Below, piece by piece: positions 8,681-16,967 of a stretch of 64,000 nucleotides of DNA. Origin of the DNA: Streptomyces sp. SID12488 (GTDB taxonomy: Bacteria; Actinomycetota; Actinomycetes; Streptomycetales; Streptomycetaceae). Within the stretch, counting starts at the first letter, position 1, and each line of letters opens with the position of its first letter. Made by a program: the position numbers and the translations under genes. The stretch lies in NCBI RefSeq assembly GCF_010548275.1, contig NZ_JAAGLT010000026.1:1-64000 (forward strand), read 5' to 3'. Below the pieces are notes generated by a model. It ran no database searches. It had not been told where the DNA came from and worked only from the letters and a program-made list of their open reading frames with translations.

Positions 8681-8827
8681 TCAGAAGCTGGAGATCAGTC
8701 CGGCAAGCGAGGTGAGGCCACTGTTGATGGCGGGGGCCAGGCCAGTCGCGGCGAGAGTGAAGCCGAACAGGGTGCAGGCCAGCATGGAGCCGACACGCAC
8801 GTAGCCGCCCTTGAGCAGGACGAACAC
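8681..8827 (-). CDS. Small membrane protein of the conjugative-element remnant
   Basis: About 48 residues with one to two membrane-spanning stretches (VGSMLACTLFGFTLAATGLAP and a short amphipathic end). A similar segment ('VFVLLKGGYVRVGSMLACTLFGF') recurs in small membrane proteins next to spd genes in Streptomyces mobile elements. The N-terminus is uncertain: reading upstream runs within a few codons into the end of the MFS gene, so the original start may have been lost at the element's boundary; GTG at 8827 is the first usable start. Confidence 0.5.
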   Translation of the reverse strand: MFVLLKGGYVRVGSMLACTLFGFTLAATGLAPAINSGLTSLAGLISSF

Positions 8828-8842
8828 GATGATGCCGGACGG

Positions 8843-10177
8843 TCAGCCGTGGGCGTGCAGGCCGTCGAGGAGCGGGTGGTGGCTGTGCCGCCAGCCGCCG
8901 CCGACCCGTCGCGCGTCGGCCAGATGGGGGTGCCCGGCGGGGAGACCGGCGTGCTCGTGCTCGACCGGCGCCGGCCACAGGCGTACGGCGAGCAGTGCGG
9001 CGGCCAGGGCGACGGCGCCCAGGGCGAGCACCGCGGACCTGAGCCCTGCCGTCGCGCCGAGCCATCCGGCCAGCGGGTACGTGAGCAGCCAGCAACTGTG
9101 CGAGAGCGAGAACTGGGCCGCGAACGGCGAGGTGCGCCCCTCTGCGGGCGCCGTCCGGCGGATCAGCCGCCCGGTCGGAGTGAGCACCATCGAGCAGGCG
9201 GCACCGAACGCGGCCCAGGCGGCCAGCAGCGCGGGCCAGCGCCAACTGCCCCCGCCCGCCGCGGTGACGGCGCCGAGAACGAGGAAGACCGGGGTGAGCA
9301 GCAGCCCTCCCCGCAGCATCACCGCACGGTCCGGAACCCGGTCGAGCACCCGGGGCAGGAGCAGCGCCACGACCATCGAGCCCGCACCGAACGCGCCGAG
9401 CGCCAGCGGTACGTCACCGGCGCTGCGGCCGAGCTGGTCGCGGACGTACACGACCGTGTTGACGGTGACCATGGCGCCCGCGGCGGCCACCGCCAGATCC
9501 AGGGCGAGCAGGGCACGCAACTGCGGAACGGCGAGGAAGAGGCGGGTGCCCGCGGTCGCCCTCGAACGGACACTGCCGGTCGATGGGGCGATGGCAATGG
9601 AGATGACGGGCTTGGGCAGGACGGCGGAGGTCACCAGGGCGGCCGAGGCCAGGAAACCGGCCACCGTGCCCAGGAACAGCCAGTTGTAGGTGATCAGTGA
9701 CAGCAGCGCGGCGGCGAGGGCCGGGCTGAACAGGCTCTCCAGGTCGTACGCGAGCCGGGACAGGGACAGGGCCCGGGTGTAGTCGCGTTCGGCGGGCAGT
9801 ACGTCCGGTACGAGGGCCTGGAAGGTGGGGGTGAACGTGGCCGACGCCGCCTGGAGGAGGAAGATCAGGACGTACACCTGCCAGACCTGGTCCACGAACG
9901 GCAGCAGCAGCGCGACCCCGGCCCGGATGAGATCCGCCCCCACCAGCAGCGCGCGTCGCGGCAACCGGTGGGCGACCGCGCCGACGGCCGGGGCGATCAC
10001 CACGTACGCCAGCATCTTGACGCCGAGTGCTGTGCCGAGCACCGATCCGGCGGCGGCGCCCGCGAGGTCGTAGGCGAGCAGGGCGAGGGCGACCGTCGCC
10101 AGGCCGGTGCCGGTCAGGGCGACGACCTGGGCGGTGAAGAGGCGACGGTAGGCGCGGTTGCGGAGTACGGCGAGCAT
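8843..10177 (-). CDS. MFS efflux transporter with His-rich tail, probably metal exporter
   Basis: A 444-residue major-facilitator protein with about twelve membrane segments and an MFS-like loop after helix 2 (HRLPRRALLVGADLIRAG). The C-terminal tail is His-rich (EHEHAGLPAGHPH, then RHSHHPLLDGLHAHG), suggesting transition-metal handling. I start at 10177 (MLAVLRNRAYRRLF), where an AAGGGA precedes the ATG; the 25 extra upstream codons overlap the divergent promoter region. It is divergent from an ArsR/SmtB regulator with a metal-binding motif, an arrangement typical of Ni/Co/Zn efflux control. The gene ends just before the conjugative-element remnant and seems intact. Confidence 0.8.
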   Translation of the reverse strand: MLAVLRNRAYRRLFTAQVVALTGTGLATVALALLAYDLAGAAAGSVLGTALGVKMLAYVVIAPAVGAVAHRLPRRALLVGADLIRAGVALLLPFVDQVWQVYVLIFLLQAASATFTPTFQALVPDVLPAERDYTRALSLSRLAYDLESLFSPALAAALLSLITYNWLFLGTVAGFLASAALVTSAVLPKPVISIAIAPSTGSVRSRATAGTRLFLAVPQLRALLALDLAVAAAGAMVTVNTVVYVRDQLGRSAGDVPLALGAFGAGSMVVALLLPRVLDRVPDRAVMLRGGLLLTPVFLVLGAVTAAGGGSWRWPALLAAWAAFGAACSMVLTPTGRLIRRTAPAEGRTSPFAAQFSLSHSCWLLTYPLAGWLGATAGLRSAVLALGAVALAAALLAVRLWPAPVEHEHAGLPAGHPHLADARRVGGGWRHSHHPLLDGLHAHG

Positions 10178-10242
10178 GCGGCGGTCCCTTGGCCGGTCGG
10201 GGAGCGGGCGTGGCTCGACTCCGCTGCCTCCACTGTAGCCAT

Positions 10243-10261
10243 AGGTGCGCACCTGTGCACA
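10243..10261. promoter_or_regulatory. Overlapping dyads in the MFS/arsR intergenic region
   Basis: AGGTGCGCACCT (10243-10254) is a perfect 12-bp palindrome and is directly followed by TGTGCACA (10254-10261), a second perfect palindrome sharing one base. They lie upstream of the MFS start between the two divergent genes, where an ArsR-family repressor would be expected to bind. Confidence 0.5.
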
Positions 10262-10291
10262 TGTTGATGCGGGAATCGGTACGGCGACACC

Positions 10292-10319
10292 CTCGACGGG
10301 TCCGCCCTGCCTCTACGCT
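10292..10319 (+). promoter_or_regulatory. Candidate promoter giving a leaderless arsR mRNA
   Basis: CTCGAC (10292-10297) and TACGCT (10314-10319) are separated by 16 bp and resemble the -35 and -10 boxes of housekeeping actinobacterial promoters. Transcription would begin about 7 bp after the -10 box, at or next to the ATG at 10326. That gene has only a weak, badly placed ribosome-binding site, which agrees with leaderless translation. Confidence 0.45.
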
Positions 10320-10325
10320 GAGGTC

Positions 10326-10685
10326 ATGCCTGCTCGCGAGACCTTGCCAACTGCGGCCGATGCGCACTTGCGTGCCCCGGACAGCGCGCGTCTCGCGGAG
10401 GCGACCGAGGTGTTCTCGCTGCTGTCCGACGCGACGCGGCTGCATCTGCTGTGGCTGCTCGCACAGGGCGAGTCGGACGTCGGCTCGCTGACGGAGCGGT
10501 GCGAGGCGTCACGGACGGCGGTCAGCCAGCATCTGGCGAAGCTGCGGCTCGCGGGGCTGGTGGACACGCGCCGCGAAGGGCGGTACGTCCACTACAGCCT
10601 GCGCGACGGGCATCTGCGGCGCCTGGTGATGGAGGCGTTGAGCCATGCCGACCACAGGGTGAGCGGCAGGGCTCCGCACGACTGA
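10326..10685 (+). CDS. ArsR/SmtB metal-sensing repressor with alpha-5 site
   Basis: A 119-residue winged-helix protein. The recognition helix is in 'CEASRTAVSQHLAKLRLAGLV' (residues 59-79) followed by the wing 'TRREGRYVHYSL'. The final helix contains D94-x-H96-x10-H107-x2-H110, exactly the D-x-H-x10-H-x2-H alpha-5 metal site of the CzrA/NmtR type, used for Zn(II), Ni(II) or Co(II). The alpha-3 site ELCVCDL of ArsR/CadC is absent. So I infer release from DNA on Ni, Co or Zn binding and derepression of the divergent His-tailed MFS exporter. Start 10326 fits the family length. Confidence 0.9.
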   Translation: MPARETLPTAADAHLRAPDSARLAEATEVFSLLSDATRLHLLWLLAQGESDVGSLTERCEASRTAVSQHLAKLRLAGLVDTRREGRYVHYSLRDGHLRRLVMEALSHADHRVSGRAPHD

Positions 10686-10711
10686 GGGCTGCGCCCCCGG
10701 ACGGGCTGAAA

Positions 10712-10733
10712 TACCCAGGGCCTGGGCTGGGTA
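10712..10733. terminator. Hairpin between convergent genes
   Basis: TACCCAG (10712-10718) pairs with CTGGGTA (10727-10733) around an 8-base loop, 27 bp after the arsR stop and about 60 bp before the end of the convergent YcnI gene. It could serve both directions. Confidence 0.4.
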
Positions 10734-10792
10734 CATGCAGCAAACGGGTGGGTGGGTAGGAAACCAGGCCTGGGCTGTAGCGGCCTTGCCTG

Positions 10793-11527
10793 TTACTCCT
10801 GGTTGCCACTCCGGCGTCGTACGACATAGAACGCCGCACCCGCCACCACGACCACAGCCGCCCCGATGCCGATCCAGGCACCCGCGGACATCCCACCGTC
10901 GTCGCTCGCCGCCTCGGCGGCCGGGGATGCCGACGTCTCCGTGGCCTCGGCCGTGGGTGTCGGTGACGCGGATGCGGTCGGCGACGGCGACTCGGACGCC
11001 GTCTCGCTCGGCGACGGGCTCACCACCTTCGCACCCGGCGCCGCAGCCTTCAGCTTGAGCACCGGCGCGGGCTGCTCGCTGCTCTCGTCCAGTTCGATCC
11101 AGCGGTCGATCTTGCCGTCGCTGTAGGTCTGCAACGACTTGAAGGCGAGTTCCTTCACGTCGGGGAGCTGCCGTACGACGACGGAGTACTCGGCGTTAAC
11201 GCCGGCCTTCAGAGCCGGGCCCTTGATCGTGTAACCGTCGTCGGCGGCCGTGAACTTCCAGCCCGTGGGGCCCTCGCCGTAGGTCACGTCGCCGGGCGCG
11301 ATGCCCTTGGGCAGGATGACCCGGACCGCGGCGATACCGGCGGTGTCGGACTCCGCCTCCGCGTCGAAGGAGATCTCGACGTTCTCGGCGAGAGCCTGGG
11401 CCTTGTCGGACTCGACCTCCACGTGGGCGGCGGCCGGCCCGGCGGTGAGGAGGAGAAGGACGGCGGCAGCGGTGGCCGCGAGGGTCAGGCGTCGCGCGGT
11501 GCCGTGCTGGGTGGGGGCAGTGAACAT
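10793..11527 (-). CDS. YcnI-type (DUF1775) copper-binding exported protein
   Basis: A 244-residue protein: signal peptide (RRLTLAATAAAVLLLLTAGPAAA), a YcnI/DUF1775 domain to about residue 145, a long Ser/Pro/Thr/Ala linker, and a C-terminal membrane helix (GAWIGIGAAVVVVAGAAFYVV) followed by RRR. After signal cleavage the mature chain would begin with His (AAA/HVEVES), the residue that supplies the copper-binding histidine brace of YcnI; a conserved Trp occurs in DRWIELDE. So a membrane-tethered copper chaperone outside the cell is likely. Start 11527 has CGGAGAC upstream. It follows a His-rich membrane protein gene by about 70 bp, probably in one operon. The usual CopC/CopD neighbours are absent. 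Confidence 0.85.
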   Translation of the reverse strand: MFTAPTQHGTARRLTLAATAAAVLLLLTAGPAAAHVEVESDKAQALAENVEISFDAEAESDTAGIAAVRVILPKGIAPGDVTYGEGPTGWKFTAADDGYTIKGPALKAGVNAEYSVVVRQLPDVKELAFKSLQTYSDGKIDRWIELDESSEQPAPVLKLKAAAPGAKVVSPSPSETASESPSPTASASPTPTAEATETSASPAAEAASDDGGMSAGAWIGIGAAVVVVAGAAFYVVRRRSGNQE

Positions 11528-11599
11528 GGGTGTCTCCGGGTCTTTCCGGGCGTGCGATGGCACAGAACGGCCGATCTGCGTCGGGCCGTTCCTGCGGGG

Positions 11600-12277
11600 T
11601 CAGTTGGCGGGAGTGAGCCACGCCGACGGAGGGCCCCGCCGTACCAGCACGTCCGCGAGAAGCGCGCCCCGAAGAGGCAGCGCGTCCGTCCGTCGCGGGC
11701 GTCGTACTCGCGATGCGCGTCTGGTCGGCGCCTGCCGGCCGTCGAGCAGCGCCCGTACGGTGGCGATCCGCGTCCGCACCGCCTCGACGGCCCCGGTCAG
11801 GCCGCGCGCCAGCGACCAGCAGGCCGCGTCCGCGCGGTGCAGCAGCCCGGCGACGAGTACGGCGGCCACAGCATGCAGGACCGTCATCGCGGCCGAGTGG
11901 TGCAGCCCGCCTGGCCAGGCCCCATGGGCGGGCATCGCATGATGCGCGTGCGCATGCGCGGGCATGGCGGTGGCTGTGGCCGTGGCTGTCGTTGCCGTGG
12001 CGTGTGAGTGGGCGGCCGACAGCCACACATGCAGCCCGGTCTGCGCCGCCGCGCTCGTCACCACCACGGCGGCAAGTGAACGCGGGCGCCGGGTACCGAT
12101 CAGCCCCACGGCGAACAGCAGCACCGCCGCCGCCACGCTCGACCGCCACGGGGCGGGCCCCTCGGCGACCAGATGATGCGCGCTGACCCCGAGCACCGTG
12201 CCGACGACGGCGAACACCGCTGCCCGGAACACGGGCAGTGGCGCGGAGTGCGTCGTCGGCGTACGGAGCATGGTCAT
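11600..12277 (-). CDS. Membrane protein with His/Met-rich loop
   Basis: About 225 residues with four hydrophobic segments in the first two thirds and a very basic C-terminus (RRASRVRRPRRTD). Between the third and fourth segments lies a low-complexity loop alternating Thr/Ala and then crowded with His and Met (AMPAHAHAHHAMPAHG), a composition typical of copper-binding loops. It is immediately upstream of the YcnI gene on the same strand, so I infer a partner in copper handling. The start is uncertain: ATGs at 12298, 12277 and 12271 are all in frame and none has a good ribosome-binding site. I do not recognise a named family. Confidence 0.6.
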   Translation of the reverse strand: MTMLRTPTTHSAPLPVFRAAVFAVVGTVLGVSAHHLVAEGPAPWRSSVAAAVLLFAVGLIGTRRPRSLAAVVVTSAAAQTGLHVWLSAAHSHATATTATATATAMPAHAHAHHAMPAHGAWPGGLHHSAAMTVLHAVAAVLVAGLLHRADAACWSLARGLTGAVEAVRTRIATVRALLDGRQAPTRRASRVRRPRRTDALPLRGALLADVLVRRGPPSAWLTPAN

Positions 12278-12435
12278 GGCCCGCCCATCATCAACCATGC
12301 GGCGGCCGGGCAGGGACCGGGTCTCAGGAATTTCTTATTCCTTTCCCATGGCGGACCCAGGCATCGGTAACACGATGGTCAAGCACCCGAGGGGGAGTGG
12401 GGGTTCTGTACGCCGGGGGGCAAGGAGGCATGGTC

Positions 12436-13251
12436 ATGGTCCTGGTCGGTCCGGAAGTACGTCGAGTAGCTCGTGGGTTGGGACGGCGCGTGCGGCAGTT
12501 CGCGGAGCCGCCTGTGCCGCAGTCGGCCCACCGGCTCGTCCCGGACCCGGTGTTCGTGATCTCCTCAGTGCGCTCCGGCTCCACGCTCCTGCGGGTCCTG
12601 CTCAACAGCCACCCGCAGATGCGGGCGCCGCACGAGATGCACCTGCGCACTCTGGCGGTCGACCTCACCAAGCCGTACACCAGCAAGGCCATGGCCCAAC
12701 TGGATCTCGACCAGCGCGAGTTGGAGTACCTGCTGTGGGACCGCATCCTGCACCGGGAACTCGTGCGCAGCGGCAAGCAGATCATCGTGGACAAGACCCC
12801 GGGCAACGCGGGCTTCTGGGAGCGGCTCGCCGAAGGCTGGCCGAAGGCCCGGTACATCTTCCTGCTTCGCCACCCCGCGTCGATGGTGAGCAGCTTGATC
12901 AACAACCGTCCCGACCGCGACCTCGGCGCGACCGTACGGGAGGTGCGCATGTACGTCGAGGCGGTCGAAGCGGCCCGGAACGGGCTGGACGGACTCACGG
13001 TCCGTTACGAGGACCTGACGGAGCGGCCCGAGGCGGTCACCCGGGAGATCTGCGCGTATCTCGGTGTGCCCTGGACGCCGAGGATGCTCGACTACAGCAA
13101 GGGCGATCACGGCCCCTTCGTGCCGTTCATCGGTGACTGGAGCGCGAACATCAAGTCGGGGAAGATCCAGCGGGCCCGGCCGCTGCCGGACGCCGAGGAC
13201 GTCCCGGAGGCGTTGCGCGACCTAGCCCGCGCCTGGGGGTATTCCTGTTGA
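12436..13251 (+). CDS. Sulfotransferase family protein
   Basis: A 271-residue protein with the PAPS-dependent sulfotransferase signature: the 5'-phosphosulfate loop 'SSVRSGSTLLRVLLNSHP' near residue 40, the catalytic-region 'DKTPGNAGFW', the 3'-phosphate binding 'YIFLLRHPASMVSSLI' and a late 'VRYEDLTERPEAV', all in the usual order. It transfers sulfate from PAPS to an unknown hydroxyl or amine; the substrate may be a secondary metabolite or glycan. Start: an AAGGAGG ends at 12428; ATG 12436 has the correct spacing, whereas ATG 12430 is too close. No biosynthetic cluster accompanies it. Confidence 0.85.
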   Translation: MVLVGPEVRRVARGLGRRVRQFAEPPVPQSAHRLVPDPVFVISSVRSGSTLLRVLLNSHPQMRAPHEMHLRTLAVDLTKPYTSKAMAQLDLDQRELEYLLWDRILHRELVRSGKQIIVDKTPGNAGFWERLAEGWPKARYIFLLRHPASMVSSLINNRPDRDLGATVREVRMYVEAVEAARNGLDGLTVRYEDLTERPEAVTREICAYLGVPWTPRMLDYSKGDHGPFVPFIGDWSANIKSGKIQRARPLPDAEDVPEALRDLARAWGYSC

Positions 13252-13340
13252 GGCTGCTGTCCGCATGGCGCTGACCGGCTCGCGGCGTCCATACCTTGTC
13301 CGCCTCGGGAAACGGATGGGCCGCGGACGGGAGACAGCGC

Positions 13341-13770
13341 GTGACGAGCACCGGCGGCGTCCCCGACGGCGGGGCAGGGCGAGCTGGAGGCGCTGGTCCT
13401 GCCCGCGCTGCGCGAGGCGGAGGGACCGGCGACGGCCGGCTGAGTGCAGGAGCGGCTCGACGGCGACCTGGCCTGCACGACCGTCATCACGATCCGCACC
13501 CAGCTGCCGGCCAGGAACACGGTCACCCGGGAACGCGCGGGCCGGTCCTTCGCGCGGACGTCGGCGTCCGACGAAGCGGGCCTCGCCGCGCACCGGATGC
13601 GCAGGGTGCTGGACGCCGAGAGCGACCGGGAGGCCGTACTGGCCGGCTTCGTCACCGGACTCAGTCCCGACGACGAGCGGCTGCCGCGCGATCTGCTCGG
13701 ACAGCCGATGACGGACAGGGCGGACGGGACGGACAGGACGGACGGGACAGGCGCGGAGAGGAAGGCTGAG
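13341..13770 (+). pseudogene. Broken BlaI/MecI-type repressor
   Basis: The translation follows the BlaI/penicillinase-repressor family over almost its full length (GELEALVLPALREAEGPATAG, VQERLDGDLACTTVITI, RERAGRSF, AGLAAHRMRRVLDAESDRE, VTGLSPDDERLPRDLL) but is not one open frame. A GTG at 13341 starts in another frame, and an in-frame TGA (13441-13443) stands where a Trp codon is expected, before VQERL. The distal part then reads through its expected end into the antisense of meaB. Several residues normally Leu or Tyr are Arg or Cys. The partner BlaR-type peptidase is absent. Confidence 0.75.
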
Positions 13771-13818
13771 TCCGCCCTGTACTTGGCGACCCGGAGCCCG
13801 GCGGGCCGGCCCGTGTCC

Positions 13819-14796
13819 TCAGTCGCCGCCGAATGCCTTCAGGATGCGCTCGGCGGCGAGCGTTGCGGTCAACTCACCGTTCCTGACCTGCTGTTCGAGG
13901 CCGGGAGCGACGGCACGTACGGCCTCGTCGGTGTGCAGACGGCCCAGCAGTTCGTCGCGGACCATCGTCCAGGTCCAGTCGACCTGCTGGTCACGCCGTT
14001 TGGCGGCGAGGCGGCCGGTCGAGTCCAGTAGGGTGCGGTGCTGTTCGAGGCGGTCCCAGACGGTGTCCAGGCCGGTCGACTCGCGTGCGCTGCACGTCAG
14101 CACGGGCGGTGTCCAGGCCGCGTCCCTGCCGTGCATCAGCCGCAGTGCGCCCGCCAACTCCCGTGCGGCGGCCTGGGCGTCGCGCTCGTGCGGGCCGTCG
14201 GCCTTGTTGACGGCGAGCACGTCCGCGAGCTCCAGGACGCCCTTCTTGATGCCCTGCAACTGGTCGCCGGTGCGGGCCAGCGTCAGCAGCAGGAACGAGT
14301 CGACCATGTTCGCGACGGCGGTCTCGGACTGGCCGACGCCGACCGTCTCCACCAGCACCACGTCGTAGCCCGCCGCCTCCATCACCACGATCGACTCGCG
14401 CGTCGCCTTGGCGACCCCGCCCAGCGTGCCCGCGGTGGGGGAGGGCCGGATGAAGGCCGCCGGGTCCACGGCCAGGCGTTCCATCCGGGTCTTGTCGCCC
14501 AGGATCGAGCCGCCCGTACGACTGGACGACGGGTCCACCGCGAGCACCGCCACCCGGTGCCCGAGCCCGGTCAGCATCGTGCCGAACGCGTCGATGAACG
14601 TCGACTTGCCGACCCCCGGCACCCCGCTGACCCCGATCCGCCGGCCCCGGCCGCTGTGCGGGAGCAGCGCGGTCAGCAACTCCTGTGCCAGCGCCCGGTG
14701 CTGGGGCTGGGTCGACTCGACGAGGGTGATGGCCCGCGCCACGATCGCCCGCTTCCCGTCGAGCACGCCCTTGACGTACGCGTCGAGATCGATCAC
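13819..14796 (-). CDS. meaB: MeaB-type GTPase, methylmalonyl-CoA mutase chaperone
   Basis: A 325-residue G3E P-loop GTPase. Walker A is GVPGVGKS (residues 58-65), followed by 'VLAVDPSSSRTGGSILGDKTRM', 'VLVETVGVGQSE' (Walker B/switch) and the base-recognition NKAD. These are the signature motifs of MeaB/ArgK, which gates adenosylcobalamin loading and protects methylmalonyl-CoA mutase from inactivation. Its ATG overlaps the TGA of the mutase large-subunit gene (ATGA), so the two are translationally coupled. The C-terminal dimerisation region (WTWTMVRDELLGRL) is present, so it appears complete. Confidence 0.95.
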   Translation of the reverse strand: MIDLDAYVKGVLDGKRAIVARAITLVESTQPQHRALAQELLTALLPHSGRGRRIGVSGVPGVGKSTFIDAFGTMLTGLGHRVAVLAVDPSSSRTGGSILGDKTRMERLAVDPAAFIRPSPTAGTLGGVAKATRESIVVMEAAGYDVVLVETVGVGQSETAVANMVDSFLLLTLARTGDQLQGIKKGVLELADVLAVNKADGPHERDAQAAARELAGALRLMHGRDAAWTPPVLTCSARESTGLDTVWDRLEQHRTLLDSTGRLAAKRRDQQVDWTWTMVRDELLGRLHTDEAVRAVAPGLEQQVRNGELTATLAAERILKAFGGD

Positions 14797-16967
14797 AGGT
14801 CGTGCCCGAGATCTGCCGAGAGCCGCTCGACGAGGTCGTACGCCGCGTCCGGGATCACCGTCCCGGGCGGGAACACGGCCGCCGCGCCCATCTCCAGCAG
14901 GGTCGGCACGTCCTGCGGCGGGATCACCCCGCCGACGACGATCATGATGTCCTCCCGGCCCTCGGCCGCCAGCTCCTCGCGCAGCGCCGGTACGAGGGTG
15001 AGGTGCCCGGCGGCCAGCGAGGACACCCCGACGATGTGGACGTCCGCCTCCACCGCCTGCCGGGCGACCTCGCCCGGGGTCTGGAACAGCGGGCCGACGT
15101 CGACATCGAAACCGAGGTCCGCGAAGGCGGTGGCGATGACCTTCTGGCCTCGGTCGTGGCCGTCCTGGCCCATCTTGGCCACCAGGATGCGCGGCCGGCG
15201 CCCCTCGGCCTCCTCGAAGGCGTCCACCAGCGCCCGGGTGCGGTCGACGGAAGGGGACTCGCCTGCTTCGTTGCGGTACACGCCCGCGATCGTACGGATC
15301 TGGCCCGCGTGCCGCCCGTACACCTTCTCCAGCGCGTCGGAGATCTCCCCGACCGTCGCCATCGCGCGGGCCGCGTTCACCGCCAGCTCCAGCAGGTTGC
15401 CCTCACCGCCCGCCGCCCGGGTCAGCGCGTCCAGTGAGTCCTGGCAGGCCCGCTCGTCGCGCTCGGCGCGCAGCCGCCGCAGCTTCTCGATCTGCTGGGT
15501 GCGTACGGAGGAGTTGTCGACCTTGAGGACGTCGATCTGCTCGTCGGTCTCCACGCGGTACTTGTTGACGCCGATCACGGGCTGGCGCCCCGAGTCGATG
15601 CGGGCCTGGGTGCGTGCCGAGGCCTCCTCGATGCGCAGCTTGGGGATGCCCGCGTCGATGGCCTGCGCCATACCGCCCGCCGCCTCGACCTCCTCGATGT
15701 GCTGCCAGGCGCGGCGCGCGAGGTCGTACGTCAGCTTCTCCACGTACGCGCTGCCGCCCCACGGGTCGATGACCCGGGTTGTGCCCGACTCCTGCTGGAT
15801 CAGCAGCTGCGTGTTGCGGGCGATGCGCGCCGAGAAGTCGGTGGGCAGCGCGAGCGCCTCGTCCAGGGCGTTGGTGTGCAGCGACTGGGTGTGGCCCTGT
15901 GTCGCCGCCATCGCCTCCACGGCCGTACGCGTCACGTTGTTGAACACGTCCTGCGCCGTCAGCGACCAGCCCGAGGTCTGCGAATGGGTGCGCAGGGAAA
16001 GGGACTTGGCGTTCTGTGGGTCGAACTGCCTCACCAGCTTGGCCCACAGCAGGCGCGCCGCGCGCAACTTGGCGATCTCCATGAAGAAGTTCATGCCGAT
16101 CGCCCAGAAGAAGGAGAGCCGGGGCGCGAACGCGTCCACGTCCATCCCCGCTTCACGGCCCGCCCGGATGTACTCGACCCCGTCGGCGAGCGTGTACGCC
16201 AGCTCCAGATCGGCCGTCGCACCCGCCTCCTGGATGTGATAGCCGGAGATCGAGATGGAGTTGTAGCGGGGCATCCGCTGCGAGGTGAAGGCGAAGATGT
16301 CGGAGATGATCCGCATCGACGGCTTCGGCGGATAGATGTAGGTGTTGCGGACCATGAACTCCTTGAGGATGTCGTTCTGGATGGTCCCGGCCAGCTTCTC
16401 GGGCGGCACGCCCTGTTCCTCCGCCGCCACGATGTACAGCGCGAGGACGGGCAGCACCGCGCCGTTCATCGTCATCGACACGGTCATCTTGTCGAGCGGG
16501 ATGCCGTCGAAGAGCTGCCGCATGTCGTAGATCGAGTCGATCGCCACGCCCGCCATGCCGACGTCACCGGTCACGCGCGGGTGGTCGCTGTCGTACCCCC
16601 GGTGCGTGGGCAGGTCGAAGGCGACCGACAGGCCCTTCTGGCCGGCCGCGAGGTTGCGGCGGTAGAAGGCGTTGGACTCCTCGGCGGTGGAGAAACCCGC
16701 GTACTGGCGGATCGTCCAGGGCTGGTTGACGTACATCGTCGGGTACGGGCCGCGCAGATAGGGAGCGGCACCCGGGTACGTCGAGAGGAAGTCCAGGCCT
16801 TCCAGGTCACGGCCGGTGTAGAGCGGCTTGACCGCGATGCCCTCCGGGGTCTCCCAGAAGGCCCCGTCGGAGCCTGTGGTCGCCTTGACGGCCGTACGCC
16901 AGTCGTCGGCGTCGGCGTCGGCGGTCGGGGTCCCCAGTTCGATTCCGGAGAAGTCGGGGATTCCCAT
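14793..16967 (-). CDS. mutB: Methylmalonyl-CoA mutase, large (alpha) subunit
   Basis: A 724-residue protein. The N-terminal three quarters form the substrate TIM barrel (PYLRGPYPTMYVNQPWTIRQYAG, RGYDSDHPRV, NDILKEFMVRNTYIYPPKPSMR). The C-terminal cobalamin domain carries the base-off motif D-x-H-x-x-G in GQDGHDRGQKVIATAF and 'VGVSSLAAGH'. It interconverts (R)-methylmalonyl-CoA and succinyl-CoA with adenosylcobalamin, linking odd-chain, branched-chain and propionate metabolism to the TCA cycle and supplying polyketide extender units. The start overlaps the preceding stop by one base (TGATG), and the gene lies in a tight operon with the small subunit and MeaB. Confidence 0.97.
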   Translation of the reverse strand: MGIPDFSGIELGTPTADADADDWRTAVKATTGSDGAFWETPEGIAVKPLYTGRDLEGLDFLSTYPGAAPYLRGPYPTMYVNQPWTIRQYAGFSTAEESNAFYRRNLAAGQKGLSVAFDLPTHRGYDSDHPRVTGDVGMAGVAIDSIYDMRQLFDGIPLDKMTVSMTMNGAVLPVLALYIVAAEEQGVPPEKLAGTIQNDILKEFMVRNTYIYPPKPSMRIISDIFAFTSQRMPRYNSISISGYHIQEAGATADLELAYTLADGVEYIRAGREAGMDVDAFAPRLSFFWAIGMNFFMEIAKLRAARLLWAKLVRQFDPQNAKSLSLRTHSQTSGWSLTAQDVFNNVTRTAVEAMAATQGHTQSLHTNALDEALALPTDFSARIARNTQLLIQQESGTTRVIDPWGGSAYVEKLTYDLARRAWQHIEEVEAAGGMAQAIDAGIPKLRIEEASARTQARIDSGRQPVIGVNKYRVETDEQIDVLKVDNSSVRTQQIEKLRRLRAERDERACQDSLDALTRAAGGEGNLLELAVNAARAMATVGEISDALEKVYGRHAGQIRTIAGVYRNEAGESPSVDRTRALVDAFEEAEGRRPRILVAKMGQDGHDRGQKVIATAFADLGFDVDVGPLFQTPGEVARQAVEADVHIVGVSSLAAGHLTLVPALREELAAEGREDIMIVVGGVIPPQDVPTLLEMGAAAVFPPGTVIPDAAYDLVERLSADLGHDL

